In this document: in pieces, positions 21,310 to 27,650 of the stretch
Position numbering within the stretch: position 1 is the stretch's first letter
Layout: every line of letters starts with the position of its first letter
DNA from: a virus
DNA length: 27,650 bases
IMG/VR virus record: IMGVR_UViG_3300021960_000396
Span: 1 to 27,650 of that record
Strand: one strand, 5' to 3'
Translations under genes and position numbers: made by a program
The notes under the pieces: model-generated
Databases searched by the model: none
What the model was told of the DNA's origin: nothing
Seen by the model: the letters and a program-made list of their open reading frames with translations, nothing else

Positions 21310-22673
21310 TCTTGACAGTCACATGTAAGTTCATTGGTTAAAATATCCTCTAAATAATTCTCGACATCTTCTGCATCAAGTGCAGCATATGCATCAGTCT
21401 TATCTTGTGTATCACTCATTACTTGTAATGAATAATATAGAGAGGTTTGTGGAGACCGAAGCCACTCTTCCACGAACGCATTGTCGTAGGTCACTACATC
21501 ACTCCAAGAGTTGAAGCTATAACCGTGAAGAAGTCCTGTGCGATCAAGTAATGTCATCATTCCGTCAGCCACTTGCTTATAAGCATCCCAGCCAACTTCT
21601 GAAGCAATTTCTACATCGCCATAGTTATATGTTTGTACACCAAATGTACCGCTATCACGATCAACGGTTCTGCTGATCGGCGGTGCAATCTCTGGTGTTG
21701 CAGTGAAGCCATCTAGATCTCTTGACCTATAGCTACACGATGCAGTCGGTGCAATAGCAAAAGCACGGACCATATTATATTCCCTTGCAATTGCTGCAGC
21801 TCCTTCAACACCCGAAGCAATCTCAGACACCAACTCAAAGGCTGGTGTACGCACGATTTCACCACGATTGTATTGACTCAAAGCATTACCAAATTGCCTA
21901 TAAGTTATGCCGTACCTTCGTAGCAGGTTGGCAAGTCCAAGCATTCCAAGTCCGACTTGTCTGTCAACATCTGGTGAGAGGTATTCTCCGCTATCGCCAA
22001 TGCCAGTTGCAGCGTGGAGGGCACACAATTCGGACATACCTTCAGCAAAAGCTCTCGTGATATTCCCGAACTCACAGGCAGATAGATTGACGTGCTGAAG
22101 CAAGCAAGTTCCGCGTGAGGGCAGGTAAACTTCCAGGCATACATTGCCTCTGATTCTGTTTCCTTCATTGTCATACTTAACTTTGTTTAGCCAGATGTCA
22201 CCGGACTTGATTCCATGAAGAAGCTCTTCCTTAAACGTACAATCCTGCCACCACTCTTCAGTGATGTTGATGCATCGTTTGACCCAAGGTAGTTCCGATC
22301 TAGGAGTAGTAATAAAGTCAAGAGCATCGGCATGATTGAGCGAAATATGAAGAACAATCGCACCGTTCTTGTAAACACCACCTCTACGTAGTATTTCATT
22401 TAAGGTACTATAAATTTTACCAAAGCTTACGGGGCCAGACGCAGTAACACCTGACGGTCGCTGATGACCTTTAGGGTCAAGATTGTCTAAGTGAATAGCA
22501 CAACCTGCACCGTATCTAAGAGCATGTGAAGCAAACCTCCAGCTAGCCTCAATACCATTTGGACCTTCCATTTCATTATCAACTACAAATACTGTGCAGC
22601 TGACAGGAAGCCGTCCTGTTGGATCATCAATCCAAGATTGTACCCGGCCTGTGCGGGATATTAAATTAGTCAT
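21306..22673 (-). CDS. Ribonucleotide reductase class I alpha (catalytic) subunit, cyano SP type
   Basis: This 455-residue catalytic subunit is compact and has no N-terminal ATP-cone. It reduces ribonucleotides to deoxyribonucleotides for phage DNA synthesis. Visible active-site elements are C26 in LPVSCTVF, N177, C179 and E181 in GNVCLEV (the N-x-C-x-E motif with the thiyl-radical cysteine), and C190 as the likely redox partner. Near the C-terminus are adjacent tyrosines Y413-Y414 (SLYYSL), which match the class I radical-transfer pair, and a final Cys pair C451/C453 for re-reduction. C179 to C190 has the 11-residue spacing usual in class II enzymes, which explains why relatives were called B12-dependent. 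The tyrosine pair and the adjacent beta gene support class I. The start overlaps the MazG-like stop (TAATG). Confidence 0.92.
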   Translation of the reverse strand: MTNLISRTGRVQSWIDDPTGRLPVSCTVFVVDNEMEGPNGIEASWRFASHALRYGAGCAIHLDNLDPKGHQRPSGVTASGPVSFGKIYSTLNEILRRGGVYKNGAIVLHISLNHADALDFITTPRSELPWVKRCINITEEWWQDCTFKEELLHGIKSGDIWLNKVKYDNEGNRIRGNVCLEVYLPSRGTCLLQHVNLSACEFGNITRAFAEGMSELCALHAATGIGDSGEYLSPDVDRQVGLGMLGLANLLRRYGITYRQFGNALSQYNRGEIVRTPAFELVSEIASGVEGAAAIAREYNMVRAFAIAPTASCSYRSRDLDGFTATPEIAPPISRTVDRDSGTFGVQTYNYGDVEIASEVGWDAYKQVADGMMTLLDRTGLLHGYSFNSWSDVVTYDNAFVEEWLRSPQTSLYYSLQVMSDTQDKTDAYAALDAEDVENYLEDILTNELTCDCQE

Positions 22674-23038
22674 TAAATTAAGTCATTCAAAAATGGTGGT
22701 GCATAGTTTGGTCCTTTAAGAACCTTGCCATCAGCTCTGTAAATGGGCTTACCGTCTTCTCCTAGCTTTGACATATTTGATTTGTGTACACGACGCATGG
22801 CTTCATCTAGATCCCACTCTTGAGATGCAGCCATTTGAAAGCAGACATACACCAAGTCAGCTAACTCTTTAAGTTGTTCACACTCATCCTTTAAATGGAA
22901 TGCTTCATGAAACTCACTCCACTCTTCATCAATCAATGATTTTTGAGTCAACTTCTGATTCCCATTCGTCGTAAGATTGTAGGCTGCTCGGAATTGCTCC
23001 GCCTGATCCATTAACGTTTGGTGTGTTGTATAATTCAT
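22673..23038 (-). CDS. MazG-like nucleoside triphosphate pyrophosphohydrolase
   Basis: This 121-residue all-alpha NTP-PPase has the metal-binding motif EExxE at 38-42 (IDEEWSEF) and ExxD at 58-61 (LKELADLVYV), followed by MRRVHKSNMSKLGEDGKPIYRADGKVLKGPNYAPP, typical of the family's C-terminal half. Members hydrolyse NTPs or dNTPs to the monophosphate. In cyanophages MazG has been proposed to act on nucleotides during host takeover, though the real substrate is debated. The start at 23038 is preferred because the region before EExxE is family-like (QAEQFRAAYNL), even though it makes a 110-base overlap with the preceding gene. It is coupled to RNR alpha, so both are in a nucleotide-pool module. 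Confidence 0.88.
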   Translation of the reverse strand: MNYTTHQTLMDQAEQFRAAYNLTTNGNQKLTQKSLIDEEWSEFHEAFHLKDECEQLKELADLVYVCFQMAASQEWDLDEAMRRVHKSNMSKLGEDGKPIYRADGKVLKGPNYAPPFLNDLI

Positions 23039-23207
23039 TCTCTAAGTAGTGGATTGCTTTAACAAGATCTAAGTGTTTGTTTTCTTTGTGACCAGCACGG
23101 CAAATGTACTTCACAGCACAGCCAAGATGGTAGTTAAGTTGCTGATCTCTTATGAAGTCCCAGCATTCGATGGTGCCTCTGGTGTAGTAGGCAGGTGAGT
23201 TGGCCAT
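22929..23207 (-). CDS. DUF3310 protein, related to T7 gp1.7 nucleotide kinase
   Basis: This 92-residue protein opens YYTRGTIECWDFIRDQQLNYHLGCAVKYICRAGHKE and then HLDLVKAIHYLENEL, the recognisable DUF3310 signature (YY..G..E..DFI, LG.A.KYI.RAG, DL.KA..YL). T7 gp1.7, which I recall as carrying this domain, phosphorylates dTMP and dGMP and affects dideoxythymidine sensitivity. A nucleotide-metabolism role fits the neighbours (MazG, RNR). The last 35 residues or so go beyond the domain and are encoded by DNA that also codes for the MazG N-terminus in another frame. It overlaps the preceding small gene by 58 bases. Confidence 0.8.
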   Translation of the reverse strand: MANSPAYYTRGTIECWDFIRDQQLNYHLGCAVKYICRAGHKENKHLDLVKAIHYLENELYNTPNVNGSGGAIPSSLQSYDEWESEVDSKIID

Positions 23208-23404
23208 AGTTTTACTAGGTTGGATACGGTGTTAGCTAAAGCAAAGTTCTGACGTTGTAACGCCATAAATAATGTGATGATGTCGTCCTTACCTGCCTCC
23301 GGTAAAAGATCTTCTAGTCGTCGCAGCTTGAATGACTGCTCAACTGTCAGCTCGATAATCGGCGGCGGGGGTCCAAGGAATGACGGTGTGTTCGATTGGG
23401 TCAT
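23150..23404 (-). CDS. Small conserved phage protein, 84 residues, unknown function
   Basis: After a Pro-rich start (FLGPPPPIIELT) comes a helical core KLRRLEDLLPEAGKDDIITL, then FMALQRQNFALANTVSNLVKLW. I recall similar short proteins with the D-I-I-T-x-F-x-A-L-Q-x-Q-x-F pattern next to gp6-like exonucleases in marine podoviruses, without a known function. It begins with ATG inside the 3' end of the exonuclease gene (65-base overlap) and runs 58 bases into the DUF3310 gene. The hydrophobic face suggests a small helical protein or a partner of a replication enzyme; this is inference. Confidence 0.65.
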   Translation of the reverse strand: MTQSNTPSFLGPPPPIIELTVEQSFKLRRLEDLLPEAGKDDIITLFMALQRQNFALANTVSNLVKLWPTHLPTTPEAPSNAGTS

Positions 23405-24080
23405 AGTCAGTACAGGTAAGGATTCTTGCTAGTCGTGCATTCATTAAGGCATCATCTTCTGAGAGACCTTTGTCTTCAAAAGCTTTGACTACTGTCTTCC
23501 ATGTGTACCCATGCTCTTCAAACAAAGCTACTGCCCGTTTGATTCCAATACCAGGAACACCGCTGTAGCCATCAGTCTGATCACCTGCAAGTGTCTGAAT
23601 AAGATGCCACTTAGCACCCTCTTCAGGTTCTACTGTGGTCAACTCTTTCATGTCATAAAGCTTGCCAGGTATCTGTTTCATATCCTTGTCAGGACTACAT
23701 ATAATATTATCAATATGAGCTGTTGCATAAATGCCCATAGCATCATCTGCTTCCAGTGTCGGGAGTCTGATGACTTCATAACTTTCAGCTAGTTGTGTGA
23801 TAACTTTTCTGTAGCCACAAGGCTTCTTACGATTTCGATGTCCCTTGTAATCGGGATAAATTTTCTTCCTAAAATTCTTAGAGTCACTAAAGAAAAGAAT
23901 TAGTTCTGGTGTGTCCCACATAAATTCATTCTTGATTTTAGTTAGGTCACGCTCTACATTCTTCAATGCTTCAGAGAACTTACTGACTACAGTAATGACA
24001 TCATCACCCCAATCAATATCTTCTTCTGCTCCAGCGCAGGCTTTGTAGACTATGTAGTCTGCATCAATAAGTAGTTTCAA
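23340..24080 (-). CDS. 5'-3' exonuclease, T7 gp6-like (PIN/FEN fold)
   Basis: With TTG at 24080 the protein has 246 residues starting (M)KLLIDADYIVYKAC, the first acidic strand of the PIN/FEN fold. Further metal-site motifs are YPDYKGHR, LEADDAMGIYA, CSPDKDMKQIPG, and the helix-hairpin-helix LAGDQTDGYSGVPGIGIKRA. In T7, gp6 removes RNA primers and degrades host DNA for reuse. An upstream in-frame TTG (24098) would add MGGFLG. The 24080 start is preferred because it gives the classic family beginning, overlaps the previous stop (TTGA) and has a GGGAGG ribosome site 10 nt before it. The recycled nucleotides would feed the MazG/RNR genes that follow. Confidence 0.92.
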   Translation of the reverse strand: MKLLIDADYIVYKACAGAEEDIDWGDDVITVVSKFSEALKNVERDLTKIKNEFMWDTPELILFFSDSKNFRKKIYPDYKGHRNRKKPCGYRKVITQLAESYEVIRLPTLEADDAMGIYATAHIDNIICSPDKDMKQIPGKLYDMKELTTVEPEEGAKWHLIQTLAGDQTDGYSGVPGIGIKRAVALFEEHGYTWKTVVKAFEDKGLSEDDALMNARLARILTCTDYDPIEHTVIPWTPAADYRADS

Positions 24081-24415
24081 TCCCAAAAATCCTCCCAACC
24101 TTCTGGAACATGTCGTTTATTCCAACGAGGCTTCCAGTTTTCAGCGTCAATAAAAACGTGGTATATGCCGGGCAATGGCTTTTCAGCGACAGAACAATAC
24201 TTATTGGTTCGAGGATCAAATTTAAGGGTCTTTACATCAACCTTTAAAACCATACCTTCTTTCATGAAAATAAGATCAGCTTTGCCTACACAGGAGACAT
24301 TCCTAAATACATCAGCACCGCGTAATAGAGCATCACGACATACAGTCAATTCCATAATGTCACCACTTCTATTGGAGTCAAACTCATCAGTGAGTCTCTG
24401 CCCATGTTTTTCCAA
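24077..24415 (-). CDS. PD-(D/E)XK family nuclease, possible Holliday junction resolvase-like
   Basis: The conserved part is SGDIMELTVCRDALLRGADVFRNV, then CVGKADLIFMKEGMVLKVDVKTL. It is the order Glu (helix), Asp (strand), VDVK (D-x-K) of a PD-(D/E)XK nuclease with E, D and K ligands in the right spacing. The fold occurs in resolvases and recombination nucleases, including T7 gp3, but this protein does not look like gp3 directly and lies after the polymerase instead of before the primase. The start is unclear. The frame is open back to an ATG at 24565, giving 162 residues, but that would overlap the polymerase gene by 179 bases. A TTG at 24415 keeps the nuclease core intact (112 residues) and is preferred. 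Function beyond nuclease fold is inference. Confidence 0.7.
   Translation of the reverse strand: MEKHGQRLTDEFDSNRSGDIMELTVCRDALLRGADVFRNVSCVGKADLIFMKEGMVLKVDVKTLKFDPRTNKYCSVAEKPLPGIYHVFIDAENWKPRWNKRHVPEGWEDFWD
24091..24096 (-). promoter_or_regulatory. Shine-Dalgarno deciding the exonuclease start
   Basis: GGGAGG on the minus strand lies 10 nt before the TTG at 24080 and within the end of the upstream nuclease gene. It favours that TTG over the in-frame TTG at 24098, which the site itself immediately follows. Confidence 0.55.
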
Positions 24416-25667
24416 TGACTGCTTCTGCTTCGATTGGGACTCTAAGTTTGTAATATTCTCCAGCTGCGAGGCTGCTAAATACCAAGGATGTTGAAAGGTC
24501 AGCTGCGTGTTCAGGGGAACATTCGTATTGCAATTCGTCATGTATAAATGCGAGCTGTGATGCACACAGCCCTGTTTGTTTAATAGTTTCGTTTGTAATA
24601 ACCATCCACCGCTTTGCTATGACTGCGGCTGATGACTGTAAGAGCATGTTTAATGCCTTGTGTGGGCTATCAACTTTGATGTGACGCCCGTCTATTGATT
24701 TGATAAAGCCTTCCGCACTTGCCTTTTTAATCGCCTCAAGTAATTCCGAAAGTCCATCAATTGCAGAGACAAATGCTTCTCTAATTTCTTTGCCTTTCTT
24801 TTTAGCCTGAGCTTCATTTAATAAAGGGTCGTAGGACATACCAATTTTCTGATTGCCTGCTCCATAGATGAAGGCGTAGGAAATTGTTTTGATTTGTTTT
24901 CTAGAAACTCCGACCTTATCTGCATTGACTTGATGAATGTCTCCATTGAGTAAGGTGTCTCTAAAGTTGTTACTCCATCGTCCAAGGTAATGCGCGAGCA
25001 TCCGAAGCTCGATGCCACTAAGATCAGCGCCAACCATAACTTGACCTGGCGTTGCTGTAAACAACTTCCTAAATTCATCATCACTTTTACACTGAGCTAA
25101 ATTTGGATTACGATGAGCACATCTGTGAGTTACTGTGGCAACAGAACAGTGATGATGTATACGCTTAGCACTCGTACATAGCTTGAGCCATGCGTTGGTG
25201 CCTTCGGAGATCATCCCCAAGCTCTTCGTAATATCGAGACATTTCAGAAACTCCAAAGCAATCTGCGGTCCACCTGAGGCAGCCATCTCCTTCAGTACAA
25301 TCTCGTCGATAATTGGCTTCCCAGTAGCTGTCATCTGGGTTGGTTTCCAGTGATAGTGTTCCTTTAATATCCATGCAATATGATCTCTTGAGGTGGGATT
25401 CGTTTCTTTTAAACGTGTGAATGGAGCATCTTTGACATAGCCTGTGGTCCGATTATCTCGTTTAGGAGTAAATACTGGTCCGGCAACGAAAGGATGCCTG
25501 TGACGTAATAGTTGATTAGTTTCTTCAAGTTGTTTTCTGAGAGACGATGCAAGTTCCCATGCAGCGCGTTCATCAAAGTACCATCCATGTAGTTGTTGTG
25601 TAGTTAATAATTGAGCAACTTGGTGCTCTAGTTTGACCCACTCAGGTATTTGTGGAAGTGGTCGCAT
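24387..25667 (-). CDS. DNA polymerase, polymerase domain (family A, T7 gp5-like; split gene)
   Basis: This is the palm-fingers-thumb half of a T7-like polymerase. It starts in the segment that follows the exonuclease domain (PQIPEWVKLEHQVAQLLTTQ). Counting from ATG 25667 (426 residues), motif A is GADLSGIELRMLAHYL with D215, motif B is RKQIKTISYAFIYGAG with R256, K260 and Y264, and motif C is FIHDE with H376-D377-E378. Tyr at the position of T7 Y526 predicts weak discrimination against dideoxynucleotides. The thumb insert that binds thioredoxin in T7 (about 70 residues) is much shorter here. ATG 25724 or TTG 25733 are alternative starts. The first 40 bases overlap the exonuclease ORF in the -1 frame. 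All catalytic residues needed for synthesis are present. Confidence 0.88.
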   Translation of the reverse strand: MRPLPQIPEWVKLEHQVAQLLTTQQLHGWYFDERAAWELASSLRKQLEETNQLLRHRHPFVAGPVFTPKRDNRTTGYVKDAPFTRLKETNPTSRDHIAWILKEHYHWKPTQMTATGKPIIDEIVLKEMAASGGPQIALEFLKCLDITKSLGMISEGTNAWLKLCTSAKRIHHHCSVATVTHRCAHRNPNLAQCKSDDEFRKLFTATPGQVMVGADLSGIELRMLAHYLGRWSNNFRDTLLNGDIHQVNADKVGVSRKQIKTISYAFIYGAGNQKIGMSYDPLLNEAQAKKKGKEIREAFVSAIDGLSELLEAIKKASAEGFIKSIDGRHIKVDSPHKALNMLLQSSAAVIAKRWMVITNETIKQTGLCASQLAFIHDELQYECSPEHAADLSTSLVFSSLAAGEYYKLRVPIEAEAVIGKTWAETH

Positions 25668-26143
25668 AGTTTGACTGTGACGTTTACATCTTGGGCGCAG
25701 TAAGTCTCCATTTCTGGTGACCATTCCTGCCAATCTGTGCTTTTACCAAACTCACCTTTGTATTCTTTTAGCCTGTAGCCGTATGACTCCAACGAATGGC
25801 GTCCACGAAGGTGCAATGGCATGAGTGGGTTATCTATCTTCCTATCTATCTCTGCCATATCTGTGTGATAGAGCCGAGAAAGAAGCAGTGTGTCCAATAC
25901 AAAAGCTTGTGGTTCAAACCACGGATACAGTTTTTTGATTATTGGAATGTCGAAACCAATCACGTTGTGACCTACTAGGACATCAGCATCTTCTAATCTT
26001 TGAATACCTCTGGTAATAGGTTCTTGATTACCTTTGTCGTTGTAAATAACTGTGGTGTCAGCCTCGCTGTCAAAGATAACAAGGCAGTGGATTTTGGTAA
26101 CATCATCAAGTAGACCGTCAGTCTCTAGATCGAATACGAGCAT
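25628..26143 (-). CDS. DNA polymerase, 3'-5' proofreading exonuclease domain (split gene)
   Basis: The 171-residue protein matches residues 1 to about 190 of T7 DNA polymerase. Its opening MLVFDLETDGLLDDVTKIHC gives Exo I with D5 and E7, GHNVIGFDIP gives Exo II with N60 and D65, and METYCAQDV gives Exo III with Y148 and D152. These are the full metal-binding set for proofreading. The frame ends with KLCDHFHKYLSGSN at 25628. The expected continuation of the polymerase (PEWVKLEHQ) is found in the -1 frame, so this is one domain of a normally single polypeptide. Either two proteins are made and associate, or a frameshift joins them, or a base is missing in the sequence. Confidence 0.88.
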   Translation of the reverse strand: MLVFDLETDGLLDDVTKIHCLVIFDSEADTTVIYNDKGNQEPITRGIQRLEDADVLVGHNVIGFDIPIIKKLYPWFEPQAFVLDTLLLSRLYHTDMAEIDRKIDNPLMPLHLRGRHSLESYGYRLKEYKGEFGKSTDWQEWSPEMETYCAQDVNVTVKLCDHFHKYLSGSN

Positions 26144-26258
26144 TAGTCCAATGGTATGTTTTGTCTACAAACTGTGCTTTTCGTATAGCTTCAGCTGTAG
26201 GTGGGTTAGGTTTAAAAATCTGGTTCTTGGTCGAACACTGCTGCAATTCCTGTTTCAT
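26118..26258 (-). CDS. Small ORF between primase-helicase and polymerase, 46 residues
   Basis: ATG 26258 to TGA 26118 encodes MKQELQQCSTKNQIFKPNPP followed by TAEAIRKAQFVDKTYHWTN and a basic end. It fills the 68-base gap between the primase-helicase stop and the exonuclease-domain start, and overlaps both. The central PTAEAIRKAQFVDKTYHW looks like real protein, but the ORF is short and has no clear ribosome binding site. No family is recognised. If real, it is a small basic helper in the replication module. Confidence 0.35.
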   Translation of the reverse strand: MKQELQQCSTKNQIFKPNPPTAEAIRKAQFVDKTYHWTNARIRSRD

Positions 26259-27650
26259 TAAACTTACAAGTATTAAGGTCGTATTTCAGTTGGCATGCTT
26301 CACCAACTTCGCCTGAATGGCGATTTTTAAGGACTCGCACTGTCGTAGCATCTCGTTCAGATCCGCTCTGTTGATTTCGCTCGAGTGCAATAACTGCGTC
26401 GCTAAGTTGACCAATGCTCCTACTTCCGCGCAAGCTTCTGAGCTGTACCCTTCCTCCTTCTTCATGTGATTGTCCATTAGGTGGTGTTGTTGTGTGACAT
26501 ACAAGGAATAAAGCAATACCTGTGCGTTCAACTAATGACCTTAGTTTTGTCATTGTTGTATCAATCATCCGACGTTCATCACCTTCAAGACCACTCAAAA
26601 GAATGGATAGGTGATCAAGAAAGATGACCTTTGTATCTAGTCCAGCCGCCATGTATTCAATGCGGTTGTAGATATGGTCAGGGTCATAGCTACCAAAACC
26701 ATCAAACAAATGAAGGTTCCATTTAGCAATAGTGTTATCAAAGATCTCTGTCAGCTCGCTTCGTTGTTGCTCCCCGAGGTGTAGAGATCGTCTACTAGCG
26801 ACTGACATGAGTCCGAGTGCTGTTCTTCTATTAGATTCTTCAAGCGCCAAGTAACCGCACCGCTCACCCTTGCTGAGAAGGTCAGCACATATTTCTCTGA
26901 GAATGGAACTCTTCCCCACGCCAGAGCCAGCAGTAACCGTGACAAGCTCTCCATATCTGATCCCGTGTAATAGCTTGTTGAGGCCTTCAAAGGGGTAGTC
27001 ATGATCTGATGGTGGTGAAGGTGTGGTTACTATCTCTAAAAGAGTTTTGGCATCAACGATGCCGTCCGGTTGATATTGAACATGGTTGTAATTACATACT
27101 GCTCGTACTGCTTCAGTATCACCAACCTGTAATGCATCAGAGGCATCCTTGTAATCGTCTAAAAAGCCTATGAAAGTCTTGTTAGGTGGTAATACACTAG
27201 CTGCCTCTTTTGCAGCCTTCTGGCCTGCCTCATCGTTATCAAAGAATAAAACAATCTTGTCGTAATGATTGATCCATTCATAGTTTTTCTGAATGGCTTT
27301 CTTAGCTGCAGCTGCTCCATTTGGAATGGAGACCACAGGCCAAGGTTGACATTCATAGATGCTCATCGCATCCATTTCGCCTTCGCAAATTATTAACTTC
27401 TGATCCTTAGCTGTCTTGTGTCTGAAGTTCTGCATCCCGAATAGAGAATTGACTTCTCCTTCACAGCGGAATGACTTGTCTTTAGACCTTACTTTTGCTC
27501 CGACAACCTTGCCAGAACTGTCGAAATAATAGTGGCGTAAGATCTCACCATCTTTGTAGGTTTTGAATAGTTCACAGGTTCGCTCAGAGATTCCTCTTGA
27601 TTGCAGCCGTCTGGCTGATCCTTGAAGTTGGACATTTGACACGTGATGAT
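26212..27650 (-). CDS. DNA primase-helicase, T7 gp4-like (5' end runs off window)
   Basis: The visible 476 residues (numbered from a GTG at 27642) contain a Toprim primase domain: the template SRGISERTCELF, then IICEGEMDAMS with E88, and FFDNDEAG with D135 and D137. The RecA-like DnaB-type helicase domain follows, with Walker A GSGVGKSS at 239-246, Walker B VIFLDHLSI with D343, LFLVCHTTTPP, and the arginine-finger region SLRGSRSIGQLSDAVIALERNQQ. T7 gp4 unwinds DNA and lays primers at the fork. The frame stays open from the GTG to the window end, so an N-terminal Cys4 zinc-binding domain (needed for primer-site recognition) may lie just outside. Alternatively the GTG could start a short gp4B-like form. 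Confidence 0.93.
   Translation of the reverse strand, partial: HHVSNVQLQGSARRLQSRGISERTCELFKTYKDGEILRHYYFDSSGKVVGAKVRSKDKSFRCEGEVNSLFGMQNFRHKTAKDQKLIICEGEMDAMSIYECQPWPVVSIPNGAAAAKKAIQKNYEWINHYDKIVLFFDNDEAGQKAAKEAASVLPPNKTFIGFLDDYKDASDALQVGDTEAVRAVCNYNHVQYQPDGIVDAKTLLEIVTTPSPPSDHDYPFEGLNKLLHGIRYGELVTVTAGSGVGKSSILREICADLLSKGERCGYLALEESNRRTALGLMSVASRRSLHLGEQQRSELTEIFDNTIAKWNLHLFDGFGSYDPDHIYNRIEYMAAGLDTKVIFLDHLSILLSGLEGDERRMIDTTMTKLRSLVERTGIALFLVCHTTTPPNGQSHEEGGRVQLRSLRGSRSIGQLSDAVIALERNQQSGSERDATTVRVLKNRHSGEVGEACQLKYDLNTCKFNETGIAAVFDQEPDF

Noticed and set aside
21306-22673. Class II (B12-dependent) RNR annotation
   Set aside because: The cysteine spacing is class II-like, but the Tyr-Tyr pair near the C-terminus and the directly coupled beta subunit gene indicate class I.
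25628-25733. Programmed -1 ribosomal frameshift joining the polymerase halves
   Set aside because: No X XXY YYZ slippery heptamer is visible in the overlap, so I do not claim it; it remains one of three options.
1-27650. CRISPR arrays, insertion sequences, integrase or attachment sites
   Set aside because: No spaced direct repeats of suitable size, no transposase or integrase, and no terminal inverted repeats were seen; the fiber and coiled-coil repeats are coding.

Overview
The window is most of the replication and virion modules of a T7-like podovirus, with every convincing gene on the minus strand, so transcription runs from base 27650 towards base 1. Gene order matches the T7 / marine cyanopodovirus plan (P-SSP7, Syn5). 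The phage is probably one that infects marine picocyanobacteria. The grounds are a P-SSP7-type ('cyano SP') class I ribonucleotide reductase pair, a MazG-like pyrophosphohydrolase, a DUF3310/gp1.7-like protein and cyanophage-style internal core proteins. No psbA, hli, talC or integrase gene lies in the window, so the host call is an inference from the set as a whole.

Replication and nucleotide metabolism occupy about 27650 to 20593. In order of transcription they are: primase-helicase (its 5' end runs off the window), a small unknown ORF, a DNA polymerase split into an exonuclease ORF and a polymerase ORF in overlapping frames, a PD-(D/E)XK nuclease, a gp6-like 5'-3' exonuclease, a small conserved protein, a DUF3310 protein, a MazG-like NTP pyrophosphohydrolase, and RNR alpha and beta. 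Neighbouring genes overlap heavily. Together they turn host ribonucleotides and DNA into phage dNTPs and copy the genome.

Morphogenesis occupies 20618 to 1: a small unknown protein, a Gln-rich 22-residue-repeat protein with a gp7.3-like tail, portal, scaffold, a cluster of four small accessory genes, a structured capsid leader, major capsid, a strong terminator just after the capsid gene (the position of T7 T-phi), tail tubes A and B, three internal core proteins (gp14/15/16-like), a gp17-like tail fiber, and at least two further fiber genes. The last fiber gene is cut by the window start.

The least ordinary points are as follows. Perfect 22-residue repeats occur in two separate structural proteins. 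A structured RNA-like leader of about 215 nt lies before the capsid gene. An accessory cassette between scaffold and capsid includes a secreted small beta-barrel-like protein and a 36-residue membrane peptide. The DNA polymerase is split. The RNR beta has leucine where the radical tyrosine would sit. A fiber-type domain is present in the tail nozzle protein. Most genes lack a Shine-Dalgarno sequence. No tRNA, CRISPR array, insertion sequence or attachment site was seen. The only stretch of about 300 bases without a long ORF is 16153-16472, described below.
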